Source of the DNA: Planctomycetota bacterium
GTDB taxonomy: Bacteria > Planctomycetota > Planctomycetia > Pirellulales > JADFKK01
DNA length: 33,179 nucleotides
NCBI GenBank assembly: GCA_022564995.1
Contig: JADFKK010000053.1
Coordinates: 1 to 33,179, forward strand
Direction of reading: 5' to 3'
Part shown: piece by piece, positions 25,233 to 32,265 of the stretch
How the letters are laid out: every line of letters begins with the position of its first letter
Position numbering within the stretch: position 1 is the first letter of the stretch
The notes under the pieces: model-generated
The model's input: only the letters and a program-made list of their open reading frames with translations
What the model was told of the DNA's origin: nothing
The model's database searches: none
Position numbers and translations under genes: made by a program

Positions 25233-25880
25233 ATGGACGTTTGGGACATCATTAGAATCGCCGCGATCATCCTGCTGGTCGTGGTTCCGGTGCTCGCCAA
25301 GCTGTTCAGACGAGCCGAGCCGGCCCGACCTGCGGGTGGCCGACCGGCCGGCGGATTCGTCGAGCTTGAAGACGACGACGAAGAAGAAGGAGAAGAGGCC
25401 GTATTGAATGAAGAGATCGAGCGGTTTCTTCGCGAAGCGACCGGCGGCCAGCGAAAACCTCCGCCGGCCCCCGCGCCGGAACCGATTGTCGCCGAAATCG
25501 TCCCTCCGCGGCGCTTGAGCGATTCGGGATCGCGGCACCTGGAGACCTCGGTCGACGCGGATGAGCAACGCTTCGGTCAGCACACGTCGCACCTCGGTGA
25601 AGAGGTCGGCCAAGCCGATGACGAGATGGAAGACCACATTCACGCGGCCTTCGATCACCGTCTCGGCGGGCTGTCCGACACCTCGGTTGGCGTCGATGTG
25701 CCAGATGCCGACGTGCATGATGCCGACGTGCATGATCAAACGCCTGGCTCATCCGAGGACAAGACGCCCTCGTTGGCCGCCGAGTTAGCCGCCGCCTTTC
25801 GCGATCCGCAGAGCATTCGCCAATCGATCATCCTCAGCGAAATTCTCCCCCGCCCCGAACATCGCTGGTCCGCCTCATGA
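25233..25880 (+). CDS. One-span acidic protein downstream of floA
   Basis: The 215-residue product has one N-terminal membrane segment ([20 protein letters not shown]) followed by basic residues, so the rest probably lies in the cytoplasm. A strongly acidic stretch [22 protein letters not shown] comes next, then a Pro-rich linker with PPPAPAPEP. Near residues 155-170 a short tandem repeat encodes [11 protein letters not shown]. The C-terminal helix [22 protein letters not shown] looks conserved in style. I recognise no domain. It starts 51 bp after floA and overlaps the next gene by 4 bp, so it is likely part of the NfeD-FloA operon and may be a partner of that module. Confidence 0.75.
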   Translation: MDVWDIIRIAAIILLVVVPVLAKLFRRAEPARPAGGRPAGGFVELEDDDEEEGEEAVLNEEIERFLREATGGQRKPPPAPAPEPIVAEIVPPRRLSDSGSRHLETSVDADEQRFGQHTSHLGEEVGQADDEMEDHIHAAFDHRLGGLSDTSVGVDVPDADVHDADVHDQTPGSSEDKTPSLAAELAAAFRDPQSIRQSIILSEILPRPEHRWSAS

Positions 25881-26791
25881 CGCTCAATATCACTCCTGGC
25901 GAAACGAAAATCGGTTGGATCGGCACCGGCGTGATGGGCGTCAGCATGTGTGGCCATTTGATCGATGCCGGCTTTTCAGCGACCATCTTCACGCGCAGCA
26001 AGGCCAAGGCCGAGCCGCTGCTCTCCAAGGGCGCCGTCTGGGCCGATTCGCCCAAGGCCGTGGCCGAGGCGTCGGACGTTATCTTCTCCATCGTCGGCTT
26101 TCCCAACGACGTACGGGCCGTTATGTTGGCCGAGGACGGCGCGCTGGCCGGCAGCAAAGCGGGCAATGTGCTGGTCGACATGACGACCAGCGAGCCGTCG
26201 CTGGCGGTCGAGATTTATGAGGCGGCCAAGGCCCGGGGCGTGCAAAGCGTCGACGCACCCGTCTCCGGCGGCGACGTCGGTGCCCGCGAGGCCCGGCTAT
26301 CGATCATGATCGGCGGCGAGGAGGACGTGGTTGACTCGCTCGATCCGTGTTGGCAGGCGATGGGCAAAACGATCGTTTACCAAGGCGCCGCCGGCGCCGG
26401 GCAACACACCAAGATGGTCAACCAAACGCTGATCGCCACGAACATGATCGGCGTCTGCGAGGCGCTGCTTTACGGTTACAAGGCCGGCCTCGATCTGCCG
26501 ACCGTGATGCAGTCGGTCGCCTCCGGCGCCGCCGGCAGTTGGTCGCTCTCGAACCTCGGCCCGCGAATCATCGACGGCAATTTCGACCCCGGCTTCTACG
26601 TCGAACACTTCATCAAAGACATGGGCATCGCCCTGGCCGAAGCGAAGAACATGGGCCTCTCGATGCCCGGCCTGGCCCTGGCCCACCAACTCTATCTCGC
26701 CGTCCAGTCTCAAGGCCACGGCCGCGACGGCACGCATGCGCTGGAGCTGGCGCTGGCGGCCATGTCGGGGGTGGATTGGAAAAGCCGCTAA
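25877..26791 (+). CDS. 3-hydroxyisobutyrate dehydrogenase-type NAD(P)-dependent oxidoreductase
   Basis: The 304-residue protein belongs to the beta-hydroxyacid dehydrogenase family, which includes 3-hydroxyisobutyrate dehydrogenase and tartronate semialdehyde reductase. The Rossmann motif [21 protein letters not shown] is at residues 11-31. The substrate-binding signature [19 protein letters not shown] lies near 125-143, and the catalytic lysine is in [12 protein letters not shown] near 178. The C-terminal helical domain with [19 protein letters not shown] is typical. The exact substrate cannot be read from sequence. ATGA overlaps the previous stop, so translation is coupled. The TAA stop uses one base of an 8-bp direct repeat and two bases of a small inserted element. 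Confidence 0.92.
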   Translation: MTLNITPGETKIGWIGTGVMGVSMCGHLIDAGFSATIFTRSKAKAEPLLSKGAVWADSPKAVAEASDVIFSIVGFPNDVRAVMLAEDGALAGSKAGNVLVDMTTSEPSLAVEIYEAAKARGVQSVDAPVSGGDVGAREARLSIMIGGEEDVVDSLDPCWQAMGKTIVYQGAAGAGQHTKMVNQTLIATNMIGVCEALLYGYKAGLDLPTVMQSVASGAAGSWSLSNLGPRIIDGNFDPGFYVEHFIKDMGIALAEAKNMGLSMPGLALAHQLYLAVQSQGHGRDGTHALELALAAMSGVDWKSR

Positions 26792-26900
26792 GCATCGTTC
26801 GAGAAATAACTGTCGTAGCTACGCTCGCCAGAGCGTGGAGGTTTGCCGTCTGGCGACGGCAGCCACAACGAAAGTGGACACTTATTTCACGAACGATGCT
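26790..26900. mobile_element. 111-bp MITE-like element with 8-bp target duplication
   Basis: Terminal inverted repeats start AGCATCGTTCG on both sides and run about 24 bp with two mismatches (AGAAATAACTGTC against TGAAATAAGTGTC). The direct repeat AAGCCGCT flanks it at 26782-26789 and 26901-26908, which fits a target-site duplication. The left end has one extra base. The interior holds CGCTCGCCAGAGCG- and GCCGTCTGGCGACGGC-type hairpins and no gene. It sits exactly on the stop codon of the dehydrogenase gene. Confidence 0.75.
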
Positions 26901-26912
26901 AAGCCGCTCTCC

Positions 26913-27007
26913 AGGCCCCACACACAGCGCACGCAATGCCGCCGTTGCGTGTCTCGTCTCGCCATGCCGGGTGTGATCTTGCATTCTTCCCGGTAGTGGG
27001 GCCTTTT
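26913..27007 (+). terminator. Branched terminator-like structure
   Basis: AGGCCCCAC (26913-26921) pairs with GTGGGGCCT (26996-27004), which runs into TTTT. Between them are two further stems, ACGCAA with TTGCGT (26931-26936, 26945-26950) and CCGGG with CCCGG. It could end transcription of the NfeD-FloA-dehydrogenase run, though the long loop is unusual for a rho-independent terminator. Confidence 0.45.
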
Positions 27008-27064
27008 GAGCTTATTTCGGCGAGTGCCAAAAGAAAAGCGGTGGGAAGTTAGAAAAGTGCTGTG

Positions 27065-27508
27065 CTACCTCTTACGGTTTCTCCGAACCGGGATTGCGGC
27101 GCCCACCGCCGCCATCAGCGCGCGAAAGGCGATTGTCACGACAGCCACCGGAAAGCTGGCTAATGTGCCGAGTACGCTTGTAGCGAAGGCGACTCCGAGG
27201 ATGAATCTTATATCAACTGCGGGGCCATCCGAAACCGCCGCCACTCCGATGGCGAAGAGAACGTAGGCCAAACATCCGGCAGCCACCGTATGAACGAGCA
27301 TGGCGAACCATAGTCGCCAAAAGCAGTAAAGGACTGTGAGAGTCAGCCACGCCCCTACATGCGTGACAACGTCCTGCCAAAACGTGTGCCGAATCGGACT
27401 CTCGCCCCCTTCAACCCATTCCCACGCCATGAGGTTTCGCAGCGCGACCAAGTAGACGCAGAATGCGATCACAAACACCAGCAGTTGCCCCAAGGAAAAC
27501 CGACTCAT
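27065..27508 (-). CDS. Small membrane protein of unknown function
   Basis: The 147-residue product starts at the ATG complementary to 27506-27508. It shows about four membrane segments: LGQLLVFVIAFCVYLVAL, VGAWLTLTVLYCFWRLW, AMLVHTVAAGCLAYVLFAIGVA and a last one through FATSVLGTLASFPVAVVTIAF. A basic tail RRNRKR ends it. The opening SRFSLGQLLVFV resembles many small planctomycete membrane proteins. I recognise no family. It is transcribed divergently from the proteasome-like gene across a 119-bp gap. A longer upstream start is possible but would run into that gap and the neighbouring gene. Confidence 0.65.
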   Translation of the reverse strand: MSRFSLGQLLVFVIAFCVYLVALRNLMAWEWVEGGESPIRHTFWQDVVTHVGAWLTLTVLYCFWRLWFAMLVHTVAAGCLAYVLFAIGVAAVSDGPAVDIRFILGVAFATSVLGTLASFPVAVVTIAFRALMAAVGAAIPVRRNRKR

Positions 27509-27627
27509 GCCCCCATTATCCTGTCCCGGGCGGGGGAGGGGAAGGGATTGGGGGCGTAATTTGACACGGACGCCTCGACCCGTCATGCTGGGCGTATTCC
27601 AGAGTTTGCACCCAGAGGTGACACCCA

Positions 27628-28617
27628 ATGACTGTTTGCATTGCATCCCTTTGCGATAATCGCCAGAGTGTCGTTCTCATTGCAGACCGCATGGTCTCCA
27701 CGGGGCTGGCTATTGAGTTTGAGCATCCGGTCTCTAACAAAGTCACCACCCTCTCTCCAAATTGCGTTGCGCTGACTGCCGGCAACGCCCTTGTATATTC
27801 TGAGCTATTTTCGGTTGTTCGCAGCAGAATTTTTAATCGGAGATCCACGACGGCAGAGGAGCTAGTAGAGATTATTAAGGGAGCGTATCAAGAGCTTCGC
27901 GAAAGGCAGATCGTTGAGCGGGTGCTAAGACCAATGGCGTTTAGCAACTTCAGAGAATTCTATTCTACTGAAGCAATGCTCTCGGACACCGCAAAGATTT
28001 CCATAATCAATCAGATCGAACGCTTCGATTATGGCCTCGACATCCTTGTTGGCGGCATTACGCCGGGGGGGCCGGCACATCTTTATGCCATCGAAGACCC
28101 GGGAACGTCGATGTGCTACGATTCGATTGGTTTCAATGTTATTGGGTCTGGTATGAACCTGGCATTTAGCAGCCTGATCGCAAACCACTGCCACGAAAAG
28201 ATGAATTTATCCGACTCATTGATGCTGGCGTTGGAAGCAAAAATAACAGCAGAAAACGCGCCTGGCGTAGGCAGAAAAACCGATGTCGTTACCATCACCA
28301 GTGAGGGTGCTGCATTCTTCACCGATAACAATGTAAGAAGGCTAATCGTCCTGAATACACGGCGAAAAAACGGGGATCCTGCTTATAAAACCGAGATTCC
28401 CAGGATGATAACGGCGATACTATCCGACAGGAGTGGTATTCCCACAGCCGAAAAAGCCACTATAATGCCTGAGGAGCAACACGATGGAAACAGCGGCAAA
28501 CAACACGGCGAATCAACAAGCGACTCCGAAAACACGGAGTCCGATGACACAAGCGGAGATCAGGATCGCCCTAGCGAAGAGGGAGCGGGCGGCGGAAATC
28601 CACCGGTATCTGGTTGA
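27628..28617 (+). CDS. Proteasome-like Ntn hydrolase
   Basis: The 329-residue protein resembles uncharacterised proteasome-type (T1) Ntn hydrolases. It begins MTVCIASLCD, placing Thr2 as nucleophile once Met is removed. VVLIADRMVS (Asp20) and PVSNKVTTL (Lys38) match the Asp17 and Lys33 positions of proteasome beta subunits, and IGSGMNLAFSSL (Ser174) fits the GSG loop. APGVGRKTDVVTIT near 215-228 is a further conserved patch. The fold ends near 265; the last 50 residues are a Ser/Glu/Asp/Gly-rich tail encoded by DNA that also encodes a 54-codon ORF in another frame. GAGGTG at 27615-27620 gives a well-spaced ribosome site. No AAA+ partner is nearby. The substrate is unknown and a non-proteolytic amidohydrolase role is possible. 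Confidence 0.75.
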   Translation: MTVCIASLCDNRQSVVLIADRMVSTGLAIEFEHPVSNKVTTLSPNCVALTAGNALVYSELFSVVRSRIFNRRSTTAEELVEIIKGAYQELRERQIVERVLRPMAFSNFREFYSTEAMLSDTAKISIINQIERFDYGLDILVGGITPGGPAHLYAIEDPGTSMCYDSIGFNVIGSGMNLAFSSLIANHCHEKMNLSDSLMLALEAKITAENAPGVGRKTDVVTITSEGAAFFTDNNVRRLIVLNTRRKNGDPAYKTEIPRMITAILSDRSGIPTAEKATIMPEEQHDGNSGKQHGESTSDSENTESDDTSGDQDRPSEEGAGGGNPPVSG

Positions 28618-28648
28618 AAAGGCCGCTCGGGAAACGAACAAAAAATAA
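28484..28648 (+). CDS. 54-residue ORF overlapping the peptidase 3' end
   Basis: A small frame runs from ATG 28484 to TAA 28648, overlapping the last 134 bp of the Ntn hydrolase gene in a different frame. GAGGAG at 28471-28476 gives an excellent ribosome site, 7 nt before the ATG. The product starts METAANNTANQQATPKTRSP and then forms a basic helix: AEIRIALAKRERAAEIHRYLVEKAA, ending TNKK. The peptidase tail in the same DNA is low-complexity, so the small frame may be the selected one here. A TATAAT (28461-28466) lies just upstream but lacks a good -35 box. I know no family for it. Confidence 0.5.
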   Translation: METAANNTANQQATPKTRSPMTQAEIRIALAKRERAAEIHRYLVEKAARETNKK

Positions 28649-28749
28649 CGGCAGGGGCGGGGGTCGAACCCACGCCGGGCTCCTAGCTGCAACACCGTGC
28701 CCGGACTGCCGGTTATAAATCGGCTGCCTTGCCACTCGGCCACCCTGCC
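28649..28749 (-). tRNA. Class II tRNA-like gene with apparent UAU anticodon
   Basis: A complete cloverleaf can be drawn on the minus strand. The 7-bp acceptor stem is GGCAGGG with CCCTGCC, all paired. U8 is present. The D-arm is GCC/GGC with GG in the loop. The T-arm is GTGGG/CCCGC with the canonical TTCGACC loop. The anticodon arm is GCCGA, loop TTTATAA, CCGGC, with an A-C mismatch at the last pair; position 34-36 reads UAU. The variable arm is about 34 nt, with a 6-bp CCGGGC/GCCCGG stem and an unusually large 18-nt loop. No CCA is encoded. Long variable arms belong to Leu, Ser and Tyr tRNAs, while UAU would read the Ile codon AUA, so the identity is unclear. It lies head-on against the 54-residue ORF, one base from its stop. 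Confidence 0.75.
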
Positions 28750-28760
28750 GTACAACGAAA

Positions 28761-28790
28761 ACGGCCCAGCAAAATCCCTGGGCCGTTTTT
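28761..28790. terminator. Bidirectional rho-independent terminator
   Basis: ACGGCCCAG and CTGGGCCGT form a perfect 9-bp stem with an 8-nt loop. T5 follows on the plus strand and T4 on the minus strand. On the minus strand it ends the ribbon-helix-helix gene, whose stop codon touches the T-run, and separates it from the tRNA-like gene. On the plus strand it can end transcripts from the peptidase and small ORF. Confidence 0.85.
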
Positions 28791-29022
28791 ATTTCCTCCT
28801 CAGAAAGCTCGCCTCTTTGCCGTAGCTTTCCAATTCCTTCCTTGCGACGATCCGCAGTCGCTCCCGTACCCACGTCGAGAGCGGCACACCGGCCAGCTCA
28901 GCCGCCTCTGCGAAGTCGTCATGCTCCGTATCTTGTAGGCGGACCTGCAGATACCGTGCCATCACTTGGTCTGGGCTCTTTTTTGGGCGTCCGATTGTCG
29001 CCTTTTTCTTTTTCTTAGCCAT
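28789..29022 (-). CDS. Ribbon-helix-helix DNA-binding protein
   Basis: The 77-residue product is basic at the start (MAKKKKKATIGRPKKS). A ribbon-helix-helix pattern follows: the strand ARYLQVRLQD, helix one TEHDDFAEAAELAG, turn and helix two VPLSTWVRERLRIVARKEL. The second helix has the STWVRERL form common in CopG/MobC-like proteins. This fold binds DNA as a dimer through the strand. It is probably a repressor, and its own promoter lies in the palindromic region 29027-29091, an obvious candidate operator. No toxin gene is adjacent in the usual arrangement, so I do not call it an antitoxin. It is transcribed away from the transposase gene. Confidence 0.75.
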   Translation of the reverse strand: MAKKKKKATIGRPKKSPDQVMARYLQVRLQDTEHDDFAEAAELAGVPLSTWVRERLRIVARKELESYGKEASFLRRK

Positions 29023-29026
29023 GGAA

Positions 29027-29091
29027 TTATTGTATCACGTAAAAAATACAAGTCAACCTCATTGACACGTATTGTTTTTGTGATACAATAA
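29027..29091. promoter_or_regulatory. Symmetrical divergent promoter palindrome
   Basis: An imperfect inverted repeat of about 33 bp per arm holds two mirrored promoters. On the plus strand, TTGACA (29062-29067), 16 bp, TACAAT (29084-29089) points at the transposase. On the minus strand, TTGACT (29056-29051), 16 bp, TACAAT (29034-29029) points at the ribbon-helix-helix gene. The -35 boxes are only 5 bp apart. The outermost TTGTATCAC/GTGATACAA arms are perfect and could be operator half-sites covering both -10 boxes. Confidence 0.8.
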
Positions 29092-29104
29092 GAGTAACGA
29101 AAAA

Positions 29105-29136
29105 CCCCGGCAGTCGGCTGTAACCAACTGACGGGG
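29105..29136 (+). promoter_or_regulatory. Hairpin in the transposase mRNA leader
   Basis: CCCCG-G-CAGTCGG, loop CTGTAA, CCAACTG-A-CGGGG forms a 12-bp stem with one internal G-A opposition and one G-U pair. It lies just after the promoter, about 80 nt before the start codon. No T-run follows, so it is not a simple terminator; it may stabilise the mRNA or bind a protein. Confidence 0.55.
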
Positions 29137-29215
29137 CAACAACAACTGGCTTTCGCCGAATTGCTGCCTGGTAGCCCAATTCTAGCGAAGGCCCAAGAAA
29201 AAGGAAACCTTCGCT

Positions 29216-30088
29216 ATGGCCAACCACTTAAAACGAGACCGACAGATCGCCGTACTCCGACTGCTGGTCGAAGGAAACTCGATCCGCAGCACCGAAAGAT
29301 TAACCGGCGTGACCAAGCGGGCGATCCTCCGCCTATTGGTCCGGTTCGGAGATTCCTGCCAAGACCTGATGAAAGAGCGGTTTTGCGACCTGTCGCTACG
29401 GCACGTCCAAGTGGACGAAATGCACACTTTTGTGGGCACCAGACAGGTCAATCTGAGGGTCGACCAGAAAGACGATCCGAACATCGGCGAGCAATATCTG
29501 TGGTACGGAATCGACCAAGACACCAAATTGGTCCCGACGTTCCTTGTGGGCAAGCGTAGTGCCGATAACGCCCGCCGGCTGATGGTTGACCTTCGTAGCC
29601 GGCTCGCCATCCCTACGCCCGGTGAGGCGGACAGACGGGGCGGTTACAAGCCTATCATCAAGATTTCGACCGATGGGCTGGCGGCTTACCCGGAAGCCGT
29701 CGACTTGGCTTTCGGGCCGTATGCCGAGTATGGTCAACTCATCAAGAATTACCGGAACGCCAACATGCCGGGCAAGTATTCGCCGGGCGAGCTTACCGGC
29801 GCCGATCGCCGGCCGGTGTTCGGAGACATGAATCCCTGGACGATATGCACGTCTCATATCGAGCGGGCAAATCTGACCGTCAGAACCTTCGTTCGTCGGT
29901 TCACTCGGCTCTCGCTGGGGTTCTCGAAAAAGCTGGAAAACCTCAAGGCGGCGTGTGCCGTCAACTTCGCGTTCTACAACTTTTGCTGGCGGCCCCGAAC
30001 GACTAGAATCACGCCAGCAATGGCGGCTGGGGTGGTCAAGACGCTGTGGAACATGGATGATCTGTATGATGCGGCGATGGGGGCGTAG
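29216..30088 (+). CDS. IS1-like DDE transposase
   Basis: The 290-residue product resembles single-ORF IS1-like transposases. The N-terminal part (residues 1-50) is helix-turn-helix-like: GNSIRSTERLTGVTKRAILRLL. The catalytic triad appears complete, with Asp67 in HVQVDEMHTF, Asp153 in ISTDGLAAY and Glu216 in SHIERANLTVR. Between them, LWYGIDQDTKLVPTFLVGKR and QLIKNYRNANMPGKYSPGELTGADR are typical, and FTRLSLGFSKKLENLKAACAVNFAFYNFCW closes the core. I see no terminal inverted repeats or target duplication around it. It has its own promoter and a long structured leader, so it may be a remnant, a gene with diverged ends, or a domesticated transposase. There is no frameshift. Confidence 0.82.
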   Translation: MANHLKRDRQIAVLRLLVEGNSIRSTERLTGVTKRAILRLLVRFGDSCQDLMKERFCDLSLRHVQVDEMHTFVGTRQVNLRVDQKDDPNIGEQYLWYGIDQDTKLVPTFLVGKRSADNARRLMVDLRSRLAIPTPGEADRRGGYKPIIKISTDGLAAYPEAVDLAFGPYAEYGQLIKNYRNANMPGKYSPGELTGADRRPVFGDMNPWTICTSHIERANLTVRTFVRRFTRLSLGFSKKLENLKAACAVNFAFYNFCWRPRTTRITPAMAAGVVKTLWNMDDLYDAAMGA

Positions 30089-30241
30089 CGGTTTTCATTT
30101 GGCGCTAATCAAAAGACCCCACTACCGGAATGCGGAGGCGGTTGACGACCGTCGGGGCGTGCTGGAACCTATCGGCAGCAGGCGGGAAGTTACGTCTCGG
30201 CGCGCGACGACCGCTGACGAGGCGCTTCCGAGGCGCTCGAA

Positions 30242-30272
30242 AACCCCGCCGAGCCAATGCAAGGCGGGGTCT
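30242..30272. terminator. Convergent terminator hairpin
   Basis: ACCCCGCC, loop GAGCCAATGCAA, GGCGGGGT forms a perfect 8-bp GC-rich stem. On the minus strand it runs into TTTT, so it best serves the leftward PEP-CTERM gene that ends at 30298. It may also end the rightward transposase transcript. Confidence 0.7.
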
Positions 30273-30297
30273 TGATTCGTCGGTTGGCCTGCACAGA

Positions 30298-31896
30298 CTA
30301 CTTGCGGCGTCTCCGCCGGGTGGAACACACGAGTCCGAAAAGTCCCAGCAAGCCCAAAGCAAACGTACTTGGCTCGGGGATCACGGTCAGGTCGGGACCG
30401 AGTCCGAACAGGGTCGCGATCTGGCTGGACGTCAAAGCGTCTTCATAGATGCGGGCCTCATTGAGGATTCCGTCAAATTCTGGGCCCGCATTGAGGAATC
30501 GCCGTCCGAAGTTGACAAAGGAAGCCGCGTCGAAAGTACGAAGTGAATTCGTGGGCGTGTACGTGGCGTACAGAACACCCTCTCGATAGATCGAAATGTC
30601 GCCGCTGGGGTCGCCGTAAACGATCGCTATCATGATTTCGTTCGTCGAGGTTTCCTGTGGGCCGCCGTTGTCGACCGGCGTTCGACGGAAGAAATCGCTG
30701 CCCGCCATCCATTGCTTGGCGGTCCGCTCCGCATAGACGACGCTGTCGAAGTCGTTGCCTTGCTGCAGCCCCAGAACGCCACCCCCACCCGGCTGGTTCA
30801 GGTCGGTGTTCGCCACCCAGGCGACAAACGTCTTGCTCGTACCGATGGCATCGCCGATCGCCGCAGTGGTCATGCGGTCATTGCCATCCAAGGTCACCTT
30901 GTTGCCGACGAAGGTAGGCGTGGTGCCCTGAAGGTTGTTGATGTGGGCACTGCCGATGGAGTCAATCAATTGATTCGGACCCGTCGTGAAGCTCCAGCGG
31001 TGGGCGAGGGCATCGAATCCTTCGGGCGGTGCCACAATGTCGGTCCAGGTGAGACCATAGCGGTCCCCGAGATAGTTGCCCACAGAATTCGTTTCCGCGA
31101 TACTGAGATCTCTGTCGTACATCAGGATTTCCGCGATGCCGCCAATGATCTTGCGGCCGACAGGTGGATTGCCGCAGCATTCGGCGGAACCGACGAACAA
31201 CACCTCGCCGCCTAGCGGCCCGGTCGCGATGTGCGCGTCAATGACGTACGAGTCGGGCCGAGGAGTCGTGGTGCCGTTGCCGATGTCGGCACCGTTGCGG
31301 TAGTTCTGGCCATTGAGCGTCTTGATGTCGGTGTTGGAGACATTGAAGATGCCGGAGTCGTTGACTTGGCCATGGTAACTGGAGCCGTTGTTTCCGGCCC
31401 CCGGGTTGTATATCGAACCGATCGGCGAGACCCATTGGGCCGTCGACGTATCGCGATAGACAATGAAGGTGGTCTGGTAGCCAGTGAGCGTGCCGGCGAG
31501 CTTTGCCAGGTGATCGCCTCCGTCAAAGTCGATCGTCGCCTGGCCGCCCAGTCCTGCGAGATTCTGCGAAGGCTGGCTGGCCACCACGGTTTGTCGGAAG
31601 GTAAAGCCGCTATTGGATTGATCCAACCAATCCGTGTTCGCACCGGCGGTGAAACCCAGGTCGCCCCGCAGCCACAGCAGCAGGTCGTCGCCGACAGCCC
31701 CGCCACCATCGTAGTTCACGTTCGGTTGCCCATTGGAGATAATCTCCGCCTCGGCCACTCCACCGCAGACGGCAAAAGTGACGATAGCCAGCCACAGATG
31801 AAACGATCGCTTCCGCCAAACGAACGCAACGGCGATCACAGAGAAGAGGACGATGGCCAAGCGATTGTTGATGCCGTGAGACGTGTTCCGGTTCAT
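30298..31896 (-). CDS. LamG-like PEP-CTERM surface protein
   Basis: The 532-residue protein is exported and ends with a PEP-CTERM sorting signal: VIPEPSTFALGLLGLFGLVCSTRRRRRK, that is, the PEP motif, a hydrophobic stretch and an Arg-rich tail. The N-terminus has a long signal with two hydrophobic parts (residues 12-25 and 32-48). Two concanavalin-like (LamG) domains follow. The first, about 65-275, has LLLWLRGDLGF, TTFIVYRDTS and the closing GGIAEILMYDRDLSIAETNSV. The second, about 290-500, has HRWSFTTG, ISIYREGVLYATY and FDGILNEARIYEDALTSSQI. Such proteins are processed by an exosortase and usually placed in the envelope, where LamG domains bind sugars. It is monocistronic. Confidence 0.9.
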   Translation of the reverse strand: MNRNTSHGINNRLAIVLFSVIAVAFVWRKRSFHLWLAIVTFAVCGGVAEAEIISNGQPNVNYDGGGAVGDDLLLWLRGDLGFTAGANTDWLDQSNSGFTFRQTVVASQPSQNLAGLGGQATIDFDGGDHLAKLAGTLTGYQTTFIVYRDTSTAQWVSPIGSIYNPGAGNNGSSYHGQVNDSGIFNVSNTDIKTLNGQNYRNGADIGNGTTTPRPDSYVIDAHIATGPLGGEVLFVGSAECCGNPPVGRKIIGGIAEILMYDRDLSIAETNSVGNYLGDRYGLTWTDIVAPPEGFDALAHRWSFTTGPNQLIDSIGSAHINNLQGTTPTFVGNKVTLDGNDRMTTAAIGDAIGTSKTFVAWVANTDLNQPGGGGVLGLQQGNDFDSVVYAERTAKQWMAGSDFFRRTPVDNGGPQETSTNEIMIAIVYGDPSGDISIYREGVLYATYTPTNSLRTFDAASFVNFGRRFLNAGPEFDGILNEARIYEDALTSSQIATLFGLGPDLTVIPEPSTFALGLLGLFGLVCSTRRRRRK

Positions 31897-32215
31897 TTCG
31901 TTTCCCCTCGAAGTTCAGGGACGATTACTGATAGGAATTCCAATACGGACAGGGAAACCGAACGGCCTCCACAGCTGGCATTATGGCAGAAAAATCCAGC
32001 CAATCAATAGTCTGGAAGAAAGTTTTCCGGAATCGTCGATGGTGACCCAATGGTATTACCCCGCAATACGTTCCTTTCTTGGAGACTGCTCGACCTAAGG
32101 CGCGTGGGGCGGCCCCTCTGTCGAGCCCGAGCGGACGTCCATAGAGGGAAGACAATCGGGGCAAATTCACCCATTAAGTTCCCTGAATAACCAAAAAAGG
32201 AAAAGGAAAGGAAAA
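31897..32215. other. Spacer upstream of the PEP-CTERM gene
   Basis: I see no gene in this stretch. It should hold the promoter of the leftward PEP-CTERM gene, but I find no pair of boxes good enough to name. A purine-rich run near 32192-32219 leads into the next hairpin. Confidence 0.4.
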
Positions 32216-32259
32216 GGGGACGGGAGTCATTTATCGGTCCGAAAAAGACTCCCGTCCCC
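32216..32259. repeat. REP-like hairpin
   Basis: GGGGACGGGAGTC (32216-32228) and GACTCCCGTCCCC (32247-32259) are perfect complements around an 18-nt loop. It resembles the short palindromes found beside REP-associated tyrosine transposases, but no such gene is present here. Confidence 0.75.
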
Positions 32260-32265
32260 GTTAAT

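Noticed and set aside
27561..27589. TTGACA at 27561 as a promoter for the proteasome-like gene
   Set aside because: The -10 position reads CATGCT at 17-bp spacing, too weak to call.
28789..29022. Calling the ribbon-helix-helix protein an antitoxin
   Set aside because: No small toxin-like gene lies next to it in the same operon; its neighbours are a tRNA and a divergent transposase.
29099..30260. AACCCCG-type sequences near 29103 and 30241 as ends of the transposon
   Set aside because: They are in direct, not inverted, orientation and are parts of two different hairpins; no target duplication was found.
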